IMG/VR virus record: IMGVR_UViG_3300036985_006248
Coordinates: 110,281 to 174,280 of that record
From: a virus
Strand: one strand, 5' to 3'
Length of the DNA: 64,000 nt
Under the pieces are notes generated by a model. That model ran no database searches, was not told the DNA's origin, and worked only from the letters and a program-made list of their open reading frames with translations. Below are positions 8,140 to 15,217 of the stretch, piece after piece; position 1 is the stretch's first letter; the number at the start of each line of letters is the position of its first letter. The translations under genes and the position numbers were made by a program.

Positions 8140-8619
8140 TTATCTGATATTGCTAATGGAGTTTTTTGCTGTGTCGTGTTTTGTCTTTAAAACATTTGAT
8201 ATTGATGAAAACATTGTATTTTCACGCTGCATAGCCATTTGAACCTGTAGCATTTGTGAGTTCTGAGCTGACATGCTGGCTATATCAGTATTATACTGAC
8301 CTATACCGCCTGTAGCTGCCCCAGCAATTAAGTTTGGACCGCTACCACTGCCAGAGCTACCATTTAATCCTACAACGCCTGTAGCGGCGTATGAAGCACC
8401 AGAAGTGCCCCCGACTAGATTGTTAATCGATGACACTGCTGCTGAAATAACCGCTCCACCGGGTAATGCGCTTCCCAGCAATGCAGCGCCTTGTGATACG
8501 GCAGAAGCTCCAGAATATAAAGCATCATTGACCTTTTCACCAAAGTTTTTTCCCTGTGTTTGTTTTGGTAACGTTACGTTCATTGAGAGACGATTTGGCA
8601 TACTGATTACATTACTCAT
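8140..8619 (-). CDS. type III secretion needle (SctF)-like protein with long N-terminal extension
   Basis: The 159-residue protein ends in a helix that lines up without gaps with the C-terminus of Salmonella PrgI. It shares Q127, N134, S141, N142, K145, D149, I155, N157 and the terminal R159. This end forms the polymer core of the needle. Unlike PrgI (80 residues), it has a glycine-, serine- and alanine-rich extension of about 110 residues, including an AALLGSALPGGAVISAA segment that may be hydrophobic. An AAAGGAA ribosome site precedes the ATG. It is followed directly by an inner-rod-like gene. Alternatives are a fibre-like or translocator-like protein. No other secretion gene is visible in the window. 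Confidence 0.55.
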   Translation of the reverse strand: MSNVISMPNRLSMNVTLPKQTQGKNFGEKVNDALYSGASAVSQGAALLGSALPGGAVISAAVSSINNLVGGTSGASYAATGVVGLNGSSGSGSGPNLIAGAATGGIGQYNTDIASMSAQNSQMLQVQMAMQRENTMFSSISNVLKTKHDTAKNSISNIR

Positions 8620-8685
8620 AACTGTTTCCTTTAAAAAAAAAGTACCTATAGTAATTATCGGAGAATCATTGAACTAGTTGCTTAA

Positions 8686-8865
8686 TTACAATATTTTTTT
8701 TAATTCTAGTTTCCATCCCAAGGCTGTATACTCATCAACCCAATTACGTCTATTATCGTTCCAATATATTATCCATCGTCGATCATGATGTCCGGTTTCT
8801 TCTACGACGATACCAAATTTCTTTCTCAAATCGTCCCAAAGCAAATCACCTGTTTTTATACTCAA
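8686..8865 (-). CDS. hypothetical protein, possible TTG start (about 59 aa)
   Basis: The open frame extends up to 8895 but contains no ATG near its start. The likeliest start is the TTG at 8865, which follows the stop of the upstream gene by 4 bases and has AGAAAGAAG before it. The protein (GDLLWDDLRKKFGIVVEETG near the start) resembles a small SH3-like beta-barrel, judged only from alternating hydrophobics. No family is recognised. Confidence 0.4.
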   Translation of the reverse strand: MSIKTGDLLWDDLRKKFGIVVEETGHHDRRWIIYWNDNRRNWVDEYTALGWKLELKKIL

Positions 8866-8869
8866 GATA

Positions 8870-9142
8870 TTACTTCTTTCTAGTGGAGATATCAATATTT
8901 TCTTTTATCTCTTCGCCTATAGTAACATCAATTTTATGCAGCGTCCAATATACGGAATCATATTTTTGTTTTATGTACTGAAGCTCAAAAAGATAATCTA
9001 GATTCATGTTTTCTGAAAATGTCTCTCGTATATCACCATCGCTATCTATAAAAGCATACATCTTTCTCTTGCAAGTGCATTGTTGGTCAGGATATCCCGC
9101 GTCACAATACGCACAATTATACCATTTGGTTGCATCGTTCAT
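8870..9142 (-). CDS. hypothetical protein with cysteine cluster (90 aa)
   Basis: The N-terminus has C-A-Y-C and C-T-C-K (residues 9-26), a likely zinc knuckle. The rest is mixed alpha/beta with no recognised family. Its ATG directly abuts the end of the gene upstream. Confidence 0.45.
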   Translation of the reverse strand: MNDATKWYNCAYCDAGYPDQQCTCKRKMYAFIDSDGDIRETFSENMNLDYLFELQYIKQKYDSVYWTLHKIDVTIGEEIKENIDISTRKK

Positions 9143-9336
9143 TAAAGAACCTTTACTTGCATATATTCGTATTCTTCTGCCTTAATAAATTCATCAAAAG
9201 AGTATGTTCTAACTTCTTCGGACTCGGTATCTAAATACGTAATATACGCATCCTTAAGAAAAGTCATCAGCTTTTTCTTATTTGAAAAATACCACTCTTC
9301 GGTAGATGGATAATGATAAAGTTTATAGATTTTCAT
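9142..9336 (-). CDS. hypothetical protein (64 aa)
   Basis: The frame is open to a GTG at 9348. The ATG at 9336 (MKIYKLYHYPST) is preferred because it follows the upstream stop by a few bases. The composition is AT-rich and acidic and contrasts sharply with the GC-rich gene just upstream. No family is recognised. Confidence 0.45.
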   Translation of the reverse strand: MKIYKLYHYPSTEEWYFSNKKKLMTFLKDAYITYLDTESEEVRTYSFDEFIKAEEYEYMQVKVL

Positions 9337-9344
9337 TTGGCTGC

Positions 9345-9806
9345 TCACGACGCGACCTCCGTGCGGAAGACCTCATTGTGCGCCCGCTTCCACGTTGAGC
9401 GGGAAGGCACCTCCTCCTCGGACTCACACACGAGGTCACGAAGCGCCTCCCGCGGCCGGTCAATCTCAGCCAGCAGCACCTCGATGGCGGACGCCATCTC
9501 CTTCGGAACCGGGTGGACGAAGCCTCGCACCTGCACCATTGCCTCGGGGTCGCTGTGCTTCTTCGGGAAACAGCCTTTCGTCGGGCAGTAGAAGCCGACA
9601 GAGCCACCGTCAACCTGCGCCGCACCGCACCGCTCGCAGCCACCATCAGCCGCATCAACCTCGGGAATGGCTGCGATTGCGTCGAGGTAGCCGTTCAGCT
9701 CGGCGTTCTTGGCCTCCAGTTCCGCGACGCGGGCTTGTAACGCCGTAACCCACGGTGTGCCGTCCAAGCAGTCTTCACATATGCAATCGCTAAAGTGTTT
9801 GCTCAT
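9345..9806 (-). CDS. GC-rich, foreign-looking hypothetical protein with zinc-ribbon
   Basis: The protein has 153 residues, with CICEDC at the start, GCERCGAAQ near 56 and YCPTKGCF near 73, so it probably binds zinc. The DNA from about 9350 to 9765 is strikingly GC-rich, by eye above 60 percent, with codons such as CGC, GCC and GAG. Only the first dozen or so codons match the AT-rich style of the rest of the window. This suggests recent gain from a high-GC phage or host. Plus-strand open frames over the same DNA are GC-rich artefacts. The function is unknown. Confidence 0.6.
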   Translation of the reverse strand: MSKHFSDCICEDCLDGTPWVTALQARVAELEAKNAELNGYLDAIAAIPEVDAADGGCERCGAAQVDGGSVGFYCPTKGCFPKKHSDPEAMVQVRGFVHPVPKEMASAIEVLLAEIDRPREALRDLVCESEEEVPSRSTWKRAHNEVFRTEVAS

Positions 9807-9811
9807 AATTT

Positions 9812-9913
9812 TTAGTCCTTAAAGTAAATGTTATTGCGATCCATCCACGACCAGACAAGCAACAAAACTAAAATAGCTGTATCAATTCCAGCAGTATAAT
9901 AATCAATATCCAT
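9812..9913 (-). CDS. small single-pass membrane protein (33 aa)
   Basis: ATG at 9913 opens a 33-residue frame: a short polar N-terminus, a hydrophobic segment (TAILVLLLVWSW, residues 12-23) and a charged tail (MDRNNIYFKD). It overlaps the end of the upstream gene by 11 bases. Its stop lies 5 bases before the next start, which fits tight operon spacing and supports a real gene. The function is unknown; small phage membrane proteins can act in lysis or superinfection exclusion. Confidence 0.5.
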   Translation of the reverse strand: MDIDYYTAGIDTAILVLLLVWSWMDRNNIYFKD

Positions 9914-10175
9914 ATCTTTCTCTATCTAGGTCGCCTGCCGTTTCTGGCGAAGCGAGTCTAAGTTTATACAATTCAGCACGCGCTTCATCGCGTTCTCTCA
10001 TAAATCTCTCATCATTTTCTTCTTTTGCCTTTTTATATGAATCGCGTTCCTTACGCATAGTTTCATAATCATTAAGCAAATCAGATAAGTGTTTCTCGTC
10101 TGCAATATTCATAGTGCCGCGAGCTACCATGTTAATACAATTTTCATAAGCTGAAAGCTTTATCTTAGGAGTCAT
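9903..10175 (-). CDS. hypothetical coiled-coil protein (90 aa)
   Basis: From residue 34 onward the protein is a charged helix (ETMRKERDSYKKAKEENDER) that is very likely a coiled coil. No family is recognised. An ATGA overlap joins it to the gene upstream. Confidence 0.5.
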   Translation of the reverse strand: MTPKIKLSAYENCINMVARGTMNIADEKHLSDLLNDYETMRKERDSYKKAKEENDERFMRERDEARAELYKLRLASPETAGDLDRERYGY

Positions 10176-10417
10176 ATCACATCCTCTATAATCAAGGGGG
10201 TATCAAGTACAATCTTTCTACAAGACTTTGACACGTTGTTCGAACCCTTAAAGCTCAATGAACAAGCCATTCTTTGTTGGTTTGCTACTTGATTAAGTAA
10301 ATCACTATTTTCCTGCTTGAGATCATTGATATACATCATAAACTGATCTCGTGAAACAAAAAAATCATTTCCATTACATTCTTCCGCTACAAGGAAATGA
10401 ATATCTTCATATTTCAT
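10172..10417 (-). CDS. hypothetical protein (81 aa)
   Basis: The 81-residue protein has a helical middle (NDLKQENSDLLNQVANQQ) and no recognised domain. The GTTCGAACC string inside it is coding sequence, not a tRNA arm. Confidence 0.45.
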   Translation of the reverse strand: MKYEDIHFLVAEECNGNDFFVSRDQFMMYINDLKQENSDLLNQVANQQRMACSLSFKGSNNVSKSCRKIVLDTPLIIEDVI

Positions 10418-10430
10418 GGTTTTATCCTTT

Positions 10431-10589
10431 TTAGCCTACCAGATGCTTAGTGCTTTTCCACTCAGTAATAATTTTCCAGAAGAGGTGCAGTAAGGTGTCT
10501 CCAATATACATGTAGTTTGTATGCCATGCAACCCAAATCTTTTTTTCTTTATATATAAGAATACTGCCGATGGTAAAATCAGTTTTCAT
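10431..10589 (-). CDS. small hypothetical protein (52 aa)
   Basis: A 52-residue frame starts at the ATG at 10589, which forms ATGA with the stop of the upstream gene. It ends 14 bases before the next start. It fills a stretch that would otherwise be empty. The protein is rich in aromatic residues (WVAWHTNYMYIG, LLHLFWKI) and could associate with membranes. Confidence 0.5.
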   Translation of the reverse strand: MKTDFTIGSILIYKEKKIWVAWHTNYMYIGDTLLHLFWKIITEWKSTKHLVG

Positions 10590-10813
10590 AACTTTAACCA
10601 CTCCTCTAAATATTCTTTAAACGCACTGATTTCTAACTCGCTATGTGAGCGTACTCTGTTTTCTTTATTATGAATAAAGTTATCGTGCCAATAGACTTTA
10701 TATACCCCCGTTTCCGCATCGACATAGACTATTGTTCCACAGCAGAAATGATCTGTATTCCATCTTGAGTGGTATTTTGCTCTGACAACCATTTCACTCA
10801 CTTTGTGCGTCAT
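10586..10813 (-). CDS. hypothetical protein (75 aa)
   Basis: The frame is open to 10876, but the ATG at 10813 lies 4 bases beyond the stop of the upstream gene and has GGAG about a dozen bases ahead. That start removes a 59-base overlap, so it is preferred. The protein (GTIVYVDAETGVYKVYWHD in the middle) looks like a small beta-rich fold. No family is recognised. Confidence 0.45.
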   Translation of the reverse strand: MTHKVSEMVVRAKYHSRWNTDHFCCGTIVYVDAETGVYKVYWHDNFIHNKENRVRSHSELEISAFKEYLEEWLKL

Positions 10814-10817
10814 TGCC

Positions 10818-11654
10818 TTATTCTTCTCCAATCCTTTTTCTATGATTGCCTTTGAATAAAGTTTTCGGCTTGTCATAAAGAGAACTTTGCTCAGATGCTA
10901 TATATTTTTTGTAGCTTTCCCAACTACTAATTTCATGATACCAAGGTAAGTCTATCACGGTAGCATCAGTTCTATCAAGACCTTTAAATACAGCAGCCAA
11001 ATCATAATATCTTGCACTTTTTTCTGCCCATTCTTCTGCCTGTTTATGCTTAACAATATCGCGACAACGGAAAAAATCTTCAGCACCAAACGTAAATGGT
11101 ATATGCAGATTATCTTTTACAGTTTGTCCGTTATGCGAATATATGACATTCTTCTTTGAAGACAATAAGGCTCTATTTTCTCGGATGGATTCGTCTGGCA
11201 TAATACCATATGGAAACGAACAAAAGAACTTCTCTGGGGCTATCCATTTGCTTATAAAGTTTGATATACGGTAAGCACTATCGGCACCATATAAAACACT
11301 CCATCCAAGACAGTCGCGTTTTATCCTATCTTTTGGATGAATAGGAACATAATATATACTAATTTCTTTAACTTTCTTATAAGCCGTGGGCGTCATAATA
11401 AGATAGCATGGATCTAATATTACGTCTCCGACTCGCTTTCTTACTATGGGCTGCGTACCCATATGTCCAACTACCCAAATTGTTTCGCACCCAGCCAGCG
11501 CACATTGAAATACTGCTCGTTCAACTGCTAGATAATCTTTTGATATTGGTATCATACTATCATGCCAAGGCATATTGAAGTCTAGTGGCTGTCCACCAAT
11601 CGGTACAATGCCAGCTAAATGCTGAATGTTGTTTTGTTTGTCTATTATTTCCAT
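10818..11654 (-). CDS. possible GT-A-fold nucleotidyltransferase-like protein
   Basis: The N-terminus, AGIVPIGGQPLDFNMPWH near residue 14, followed by a helix and AGCETIWVVG near 54, resembles the sugar-nucleotidyltransferase or MobA-like start. In those families a glycine loop and then an aspartate bind the nucleotide. The remaining 200 residues are unrecognised. It forms a pair with the 248-residue gene 4 bases upstream. An extended -10 sequence (TGCTATACT) ends 5 bases before the ATG, and no ribosome site is visible. The family call is tentative. Confidence 0.4.
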   Translation of the reverse strand: MEIIDKQNNIQHLAGIVPIGGQPLDFNMPWHDSMIPISKDYLAVERAVFQCALAGCETIWVVGHMGTQPIVRKRVGDVILDPCYLIMTPTAYKKVKEISIYYVPIHPKDRIKRDCLGWSVLYGADSAYRISNFISKWIAPEKFFCSFPYGIMPDESIRENRALLSSKKNVIYSHNGQTVKDNLHIPFTFGAEDFFRCRDIVKHKQAEEWAEKSARYYDLAAVFKGLDRTDATVIDLPWYHEISSWESYKKYIASEQSSLYDKPKTLFKGNHRKRIGEE

Positions 11655-11657
11655 AAA

Positions 11658-12404
11658 TTAGTATAGCATACTAATGCTGCTGGGCAAGTCTTTATAGATG
11701 TTTTTTCCTAAAGGGTATATGTCACGTCTTAAAGGTGTTAACTTAGGAGGTAAGAAACATTCATTTGTTTTATCCCATTTACCTTTTATACCAGAAGCTT
11801 TCATGCTTTTGATAGTTTTTAATCTTACGATGCTTTGGTCATAATCACTATTGAGTAAATCAGCATCACTTATCTTCGATACTGCCAATAAATCTTTTTT
11901 GGTGATATTCTTATAAAACCGTGTTGATGGATAAAAATAGATCTTTTTAACAAAGTCTTCTTTTTCGTCAACTATAAAATCAAGCGGGTGTAAAACTCCG
12001 CGATTTACATCAAACCAATCGATTACCCAATTTTTATCATCTGTTTTACCAGTTGGCGGCGGTAGACCTTCGACTCCATAATCATCGCTGATTACTAAAT
12101 GATTAAATTTTATTTTGCAGACTAAGCTATATCTTGTGACAGCTTTTAAAATATTATCTTCTTGTAAGCGCAAAGAGACTATCTTATCACTAAATGGCAG
12201 CAACTGAGACATAGATAGAGCATATGCCATTTCATCCCATATAGCAATACTTCTTTGCCAGTTTTCTCTTTCATTGTACTTATAAGGTCTTAAAACTCTG
12301 GAATAAATTGCTGGGCATTGATGTTCATAACAATAAGCCAACGCACCCAAATCGCTACCAATAACCAAACGGTCATAAGATAGTTCAAGGGTGCGCTGTA
12401 TCAT
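11658..12404 (-). CDS. hypothetical protein (248 aa)
   Basis: The start LSYDRLVIGSDLGALAYCYE looks like a Rossmann-type strand-loop-helix, so nucleotide binding is possible. No catalytic motif is recognised. It is transcribed just before the nucleotidyltransferase-like gene and after a polymerase-beta-fold-like gene. The three may form one modification or repair unit; that is inference from position. Confidence 0.5.
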   Translation of the reverse strand: MIQRTLELSYDRLVIGSDLGALAYCYEHQCPAIYSRVLRPYKYNERENWQRSIAIWDEMAYALSMSQLLPFSDKIVSLRLQEDNILKAVTRYSLVCKIKFNHLVISDDYGVEGLPPPTGKTDDKNWVIDWFDVNRGVLHPLDFIVDEKEDFVKKIYFYPSTRFYKNITKKDLLAVSKISDADLLNSDYDQSIVRLKTIKSMKASGIKGKWDKTNECFLPPKLTPLRRDIYPLGKNIYKDLPSSISMLY

Positions 12405-12412
12405 GTGTGTTA

Positions 12413-13237
12413 TTATAATTCTTTCTCAGATCTTTGTTTATACATGTGTAGGGCAAAATCTACTGGCTTGGCCAACGAACCATTTGAGTATTCTTCACCT
12501 TCAGGAGCTTCGCTAATAAGACCTGCCTTATCATAAAACATTAAAATCATCTCTTTTGGAATAAAGTTTTGTTTTTTTAAGAGTCTTCTTATGATAATAT
12601 AGTCATTACCAGCTTTGCACTTCTCAAGCATCTTATAAAGAAGTTCCGTCTTCGTCTCTTCATTAACAGAGTATTCTTTGGTGAGATATTTTTCTATCCG
12701 TCTCAACAAAAAATCTCCAGAATAATTATCTATACGAATATTCTTTTCTGTTTCTATTTTTTCCCAATCTTCAACCATCCAAACCTTCTTACCATCTGTT
12801 GCAATCTTACAATTAGAGATATCAAACCGGTTTAATACAGTTGTTGGACAACCAACGTTCTTGAAAATAAATTGGTGTTTGACACCATAAAGCATACCCT
12901 CGTATGCAAACCCACCAAAACTGTTTGGCACACAAGGGCGAGGAGCAAGTTTTCCGTATACGTTGTCTAACTGACCTCCTAGCGCGAGAAACTTATCGAC
13001 TGCTTTTTCACAATCTTTTTGTGTATAATAGAAGAAGTCAATGTCTCCCTTCTTAAGATTTTGTAAGTCCATAAGAGCAGTCTGTGCCGACGCATTCAAA
13101 ATTACTTTTCTAAGGAACCCTCCAGCGATATAACCATTATCAAATAAGTGTTTGTAGCCGCTTCCATTATCAAAAAAATGAGGAAAGTCTGGAACGCTTT
13201 TAATCAACCAACTAATGTCTTTTTCAATGATGTTCAT
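12413..13237 (-). CDS. nucleotidyltransferase-fold (pol-beta-like) protein
   Basis: The ATG at 13237 has a strong GGAGG site 4 bases upstream; the frame extends further to 13288 but without such a site. The 274-residue protein has GYIAGGFLRKVI near 35, then KGDIDFFYY near 62. This is the G-G-x(n)-D-x-D pattern of the nucleotidyltransferase superfamily. A hydrophobic core strand and helices follow. The substrate cannot be predicted. A terminator for the upstream thyX gene lies just ahead of it. Confidence 0.6.
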   Translation of the reverse strand: MNIIEKDISWLIKSVPDFPHFFDNGSGYKHLFDNGYIAGGFLRKVILNASAQTALMDLQNLKKGDIDFFYYTQKDCEKAVDKFLALGGQLDNVYGKLAPRPCVPNSFGGFAYEGMLYGVKHQFIFKNVGCPTTVLNRFDISNCKIATDGKKVWMVEDWEKIETEKNIRIDNYSGDFLLRRIEKYLTKEYSVNEETKTELLYKMLEKCKAGNDYIIIRRLLKKQNFIPKEMILMFYDKAGLISEAPEGEEYSNGSLAKPVDFALHMYKQRSEKEL

Positions 13238-13263
13238 GTAACCTCCAAGGAATAGACTATCGT

Positions 13264-13299
13264 AAAAAAAGAAACCCGTCAAGCTCAAAGACGGGCTTT
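13264..13299 (-). terminator. Rho-independent terminator after thyX
   Basis: On the minus strand a 7-9 base stem (GCCCGTC with GACGGGT, loop of about 9 bases) is followed by TCTTTTTTT. It lies between the thyX stop and the ribosome site of the next gene. Confidence 0.85.
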
Positions 13300-13323
13300 A
13301 AAAAGATAATTGTTGCACATTCA

Positions 13324-14034
13324 TTACTTGATTCTTAATTCATTATATGCTTTGATTGTTTCTGGAAAAAGATCTTCAGATATCTTTAAGCATGCATTCG
13401 CTACTTGTGTTATTTCCCATTGCGCGCCTTCATGAGAACGCAGTTCAATAAACTTGAATAAATTATTTAAGTTGACTGTCCCATAATATTCAGTATATAA
13501 GTTCTGCGGCAATACTCCCCGTGCCTGTTCTCGACAAACACCTGCTTTCATTAAATCTTCATATAGCTCAACTGACTGCCGATTGTGGTAAACCACCAAC
13601 TCGTTAGCATACATCCCGAGATTTTTGTTTCCTTCCAAAATGATTGGGTTAACAAGCTGTTGTGAGTTGCTAGCCTGCCGGTTGTTGGCGTGTTGAGTAC
13701 GAAAAGACTTTGGTTCATAGAATTGCAGGTTTTCATCAGTATAACGACGAGAAATTTCGTTATAGCTCCAAGTGCGGTGCCTGTGATGCTGTGAACGAAT
13801 AAACAACGGAACAACAAACTTGAAAGTAATCAAGTTGTGCTCAAGAGTTGAAGTGTGTCGATGTTTGATGAGATATCGAATAAGCTTTTTATCTTTTTCA
13901 TCAAGAGCATTGTCATTATCTTGACCAAAACTAACTCGCGCACTGTTCACAATTTTTTTATCATTTCCCATATGCTCAACATATTGTACTCTACCGATGT
14001 TGTCGCCATATAAATAGATTGTATCGTTTATCAT
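13324..14034 (-). CDS. thyX: flavin-dependent thymidylate synthase
   Basis: ThyX makes dTMP from dUMP with methylenetetrahydrofolate, FAD and NADPH. The 236-residue protein contains the signature RHRTWSYNEISRRY (RHRxxSxNExSRRY), and residue R-x(6)-Q-R-like segments later fit the dUMP site. The length is normal. It pairs functionally with the dUTPase and deaminase in the same window. The start overlaps the GroES-like gene upstream by ATGA. A clear terminator follows. Confidence 0.96.
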   Translation of the reverse strand: MINDTIYLYGDNIGRVQYVEHMGNDKKIVNSARVSFGQDNDNALDEKDKKLIRYLIKHRHTSTLEHNLITFKFVVPLFIRSQHHRHRTWSYNEISRRYTDENLQFYEPKSFRTQHANNRQASNSQQLVNPIILEGNKNLGMYANELVVYHNRQSVELYEDLMKAGVCREQARGVLPQNLYTEYYGTVNLNNLFKFIELRSHEGAQWEITQVANACLKISEDLFPETIKAYNELRIK

Positions 14035-14309
14035 CGATAGAATACTCCATATATTGCCGCTTCTGGCACAAGCAGGTAAACATTACCAAAAGCCTTTATT
14101 TCTTCAACCATGTTAGCTGGAACTAAAACGAGATTATTAACTGAATCGACATAAGGAGATCCGCTTGACGCAGCAAGCAGCCTTACAACTTTGTGAAGTT
14201 CTTTAGTCTTGTAGTCGTCTGGCAGAATGAAGCCAGAGGATTGACCCTCTGGCTTTTTTTCTTCTACCATTTCGACCAAGAGATACTTATTTTTTGGACG
14301 AAATTGCAT
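14031..14309 (-). CDS. GroES/gp31-like co-chaperonin
   Basis: The 92-residue protein has the GroES outline: a first strand (RPKNKYLLVEMVEE), a mobile-loop region (GQSSGFILPDD) and a VVRLLAAS strand, and it ends with a hydrophobic strand like the GroES C-terminus. T4 gp31 plays this role, capping host GroEL for folding of capsid protein gp23. The window does encode a gp23-like protein. The sequence is short and divergent, so the call is moderate. Confidence 0.6.
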   Translation of the reverse strand: MQFRPKNKYLLVEMVEEKKPEGQSSGFILPDDYKTKELHKVVRLLAASSGSPYVDSVNNLVLVPANMVEEIKAFGNVYLLVPEAAIYGVFYR

Positions 14310-14322
14310 TTTATATCCTTCT

Positions 14323-14583
14323 TTACTTGACTTTATTAAACATGTCTACAAACTTATCAATGTCGAGGTCACCATGCTTGGCGAAGTTATAAGCCTTGGA
14401 CACATACTTCATATCTTCCTTCGACAGCCAATCATTCTCAACATAATTCTTCTTCAAATCAGTCTTCTGCTCCTTAAAAGGTTGCATAGCCTGCTCAACA
14501 GCAGCAATAGCACGAACAAAATCCTTAATACGTTCTTCCTTGGACTTCGGCTTATCTGTTACATTATCAACGCTGTATGACAT
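14323..14583 (-). CDS. hypothetical helical protein (86 aa)
   Basis: The 86-residue protein is charged and helical (ERIKDFVRAIAAVEQAM, then WLSKEDMKYVSKAYNFAKHG). It has no membrane segment. Similar small proteins occur in other large phages, but I cannot name the family. Confidence 0.5.
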   Translation of the reverse strand: MSYSVDNVTDKPKSKEERIKDFVRAIAAVEQAMQPFKEQKTDLKKNYVENDWLSKEDMKYVSKAYNFAKHGDLDIDKFVDMFNKVK

Positions 14584-14593
14584 AGTGTTTTCC

Positions 14594-14836
14594 TTATGGG
14601 GTTATATGCTTCTGAATTTCTCCAGAAAGTTCGTTGTACTTCTCCTCTAATGTACCATGTGCTTCTGCTTCTTGCAACAGATCTAAATCTATTTTAATTC
14701 CCACTTCTTTATTATCCACTAGGAGCTTACGGAAGAAAACAAAGTCATCGGGCGAATAATAAGTTTCATATGAAAATCTTACAGTGTGTTTAGAACGTTT
14801 TGATAATTCATTTTCTAATACTTTTTGATTAAACAT
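14594..14836 (-). CDS. hypothetical protein (80 aa)
   Basis: The ATG at 14836 is preferred over the TTG at 14848 because GGAGAG lies 4-9 bases ahead of it. The protein (KHTVRFSYETYYSPDDFVFF) is mixed alpha/beta and unrecognised. A strong terminator sits just upstream, so this gene probably starts a transcript or is reached by read-through. Confidence 0.5.
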   Translation of the reverse strand: MFNQKVLENELSKRSKHTVRFSYETYYSPDDFVFFRKLLVDNKEVGIKIDLDLLQEAEAHGTLEEKYNELSGEIQKHITP

Positions 14837-14849
14837 AGAACTCTCCAAA

Positions 14850-14889
14850 ATAAAACAGCACTACGGTATTGTTGTACCATAGTGCTGCT
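14850..14889 (-). terminator. Rho-independent terminator
   Basis: The minus strand has a stem of about 14 bases with one mismatch (AGCAGCACTA with TAGTGCTGTT at its base), a short CAACAA-type loop, and then TTTTATTTT. It ends the transcript that carries the RNR gene and the leader protein at 14945. Confidence 0.85.
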
Positions 14890-14944
14890 CACCAGTTAAG
14901 GAGAAATAATATTAGCTTTTCTTTTTGCGATTACTGGTTCAGAC

Positions 14945-15193
14945 TTATTCTTCTTCTTCCGACTCATTCATATCGTCTGCTGCTTCTCTGTCAGCGCGGT
15001 AATCGTTATCTTCATGGTCAGAATCTGGGTTGCTTGGTGTTTTTGTCCCATAAGTTGCCGATACTTTCTTCCCGTAACGCATTTTTACTGGCTTCTTTGA
15101 AGGAACGGGCGCTTGTTCTTTTTCGCTTTCCTCGATGGCTTTTTGCATTTCTTCTTTAATAAGGTTCTTCAAATAGTCTTTTGTAACTTTCAT
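14945..15193 (-). CDS. leader-bearing acidic small protein, putative prohead-targeted
   Basis: The first 20 residues (MKVTKDYLKNLIKEEMQKAI) match the shared amphipathic leader. I20-E21-E22 followed by S23 fits the T4 gp21 cleavage rule (L/I)-x-E then A/G/S. The rest is proline- and lysine-rich, then a very acidic tail. The ATG and about 20 bases upstream (AACAAAGGAAAATAAAAAA) are almost identical to those of the genes at 53399 and 52908. It is not near the head genes but just after the RNR gene. Confidence 0.6.
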   Translation of the reverse strand: MKVTKDYLKNLIKEEMQKAIEESEKEQAPVPSKKPVKMRYGKKVSATYGTKTPSNPDSDHEDNDYRADREAADDMNESEEEE

Positions 15194-15217
15194 TTTTTTA
15201 TTTTCCTTTGTTATTTC

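Noticed and set aside
9395-9748. Long plus-strand frames (117 and 75 residues) over the GC-rich gene
   Set aside because: GC-rich DNA lacks stop codons by chance, and the minus-strand frame has a coherent zinc-ribbon protein and operon spacing.
10230-10250. GTTCGAACCC resembling a tRNA T-arm
   Set aside because: It lies inside a coding gene and no acceptor, anticodon or D arm can be formed around it.
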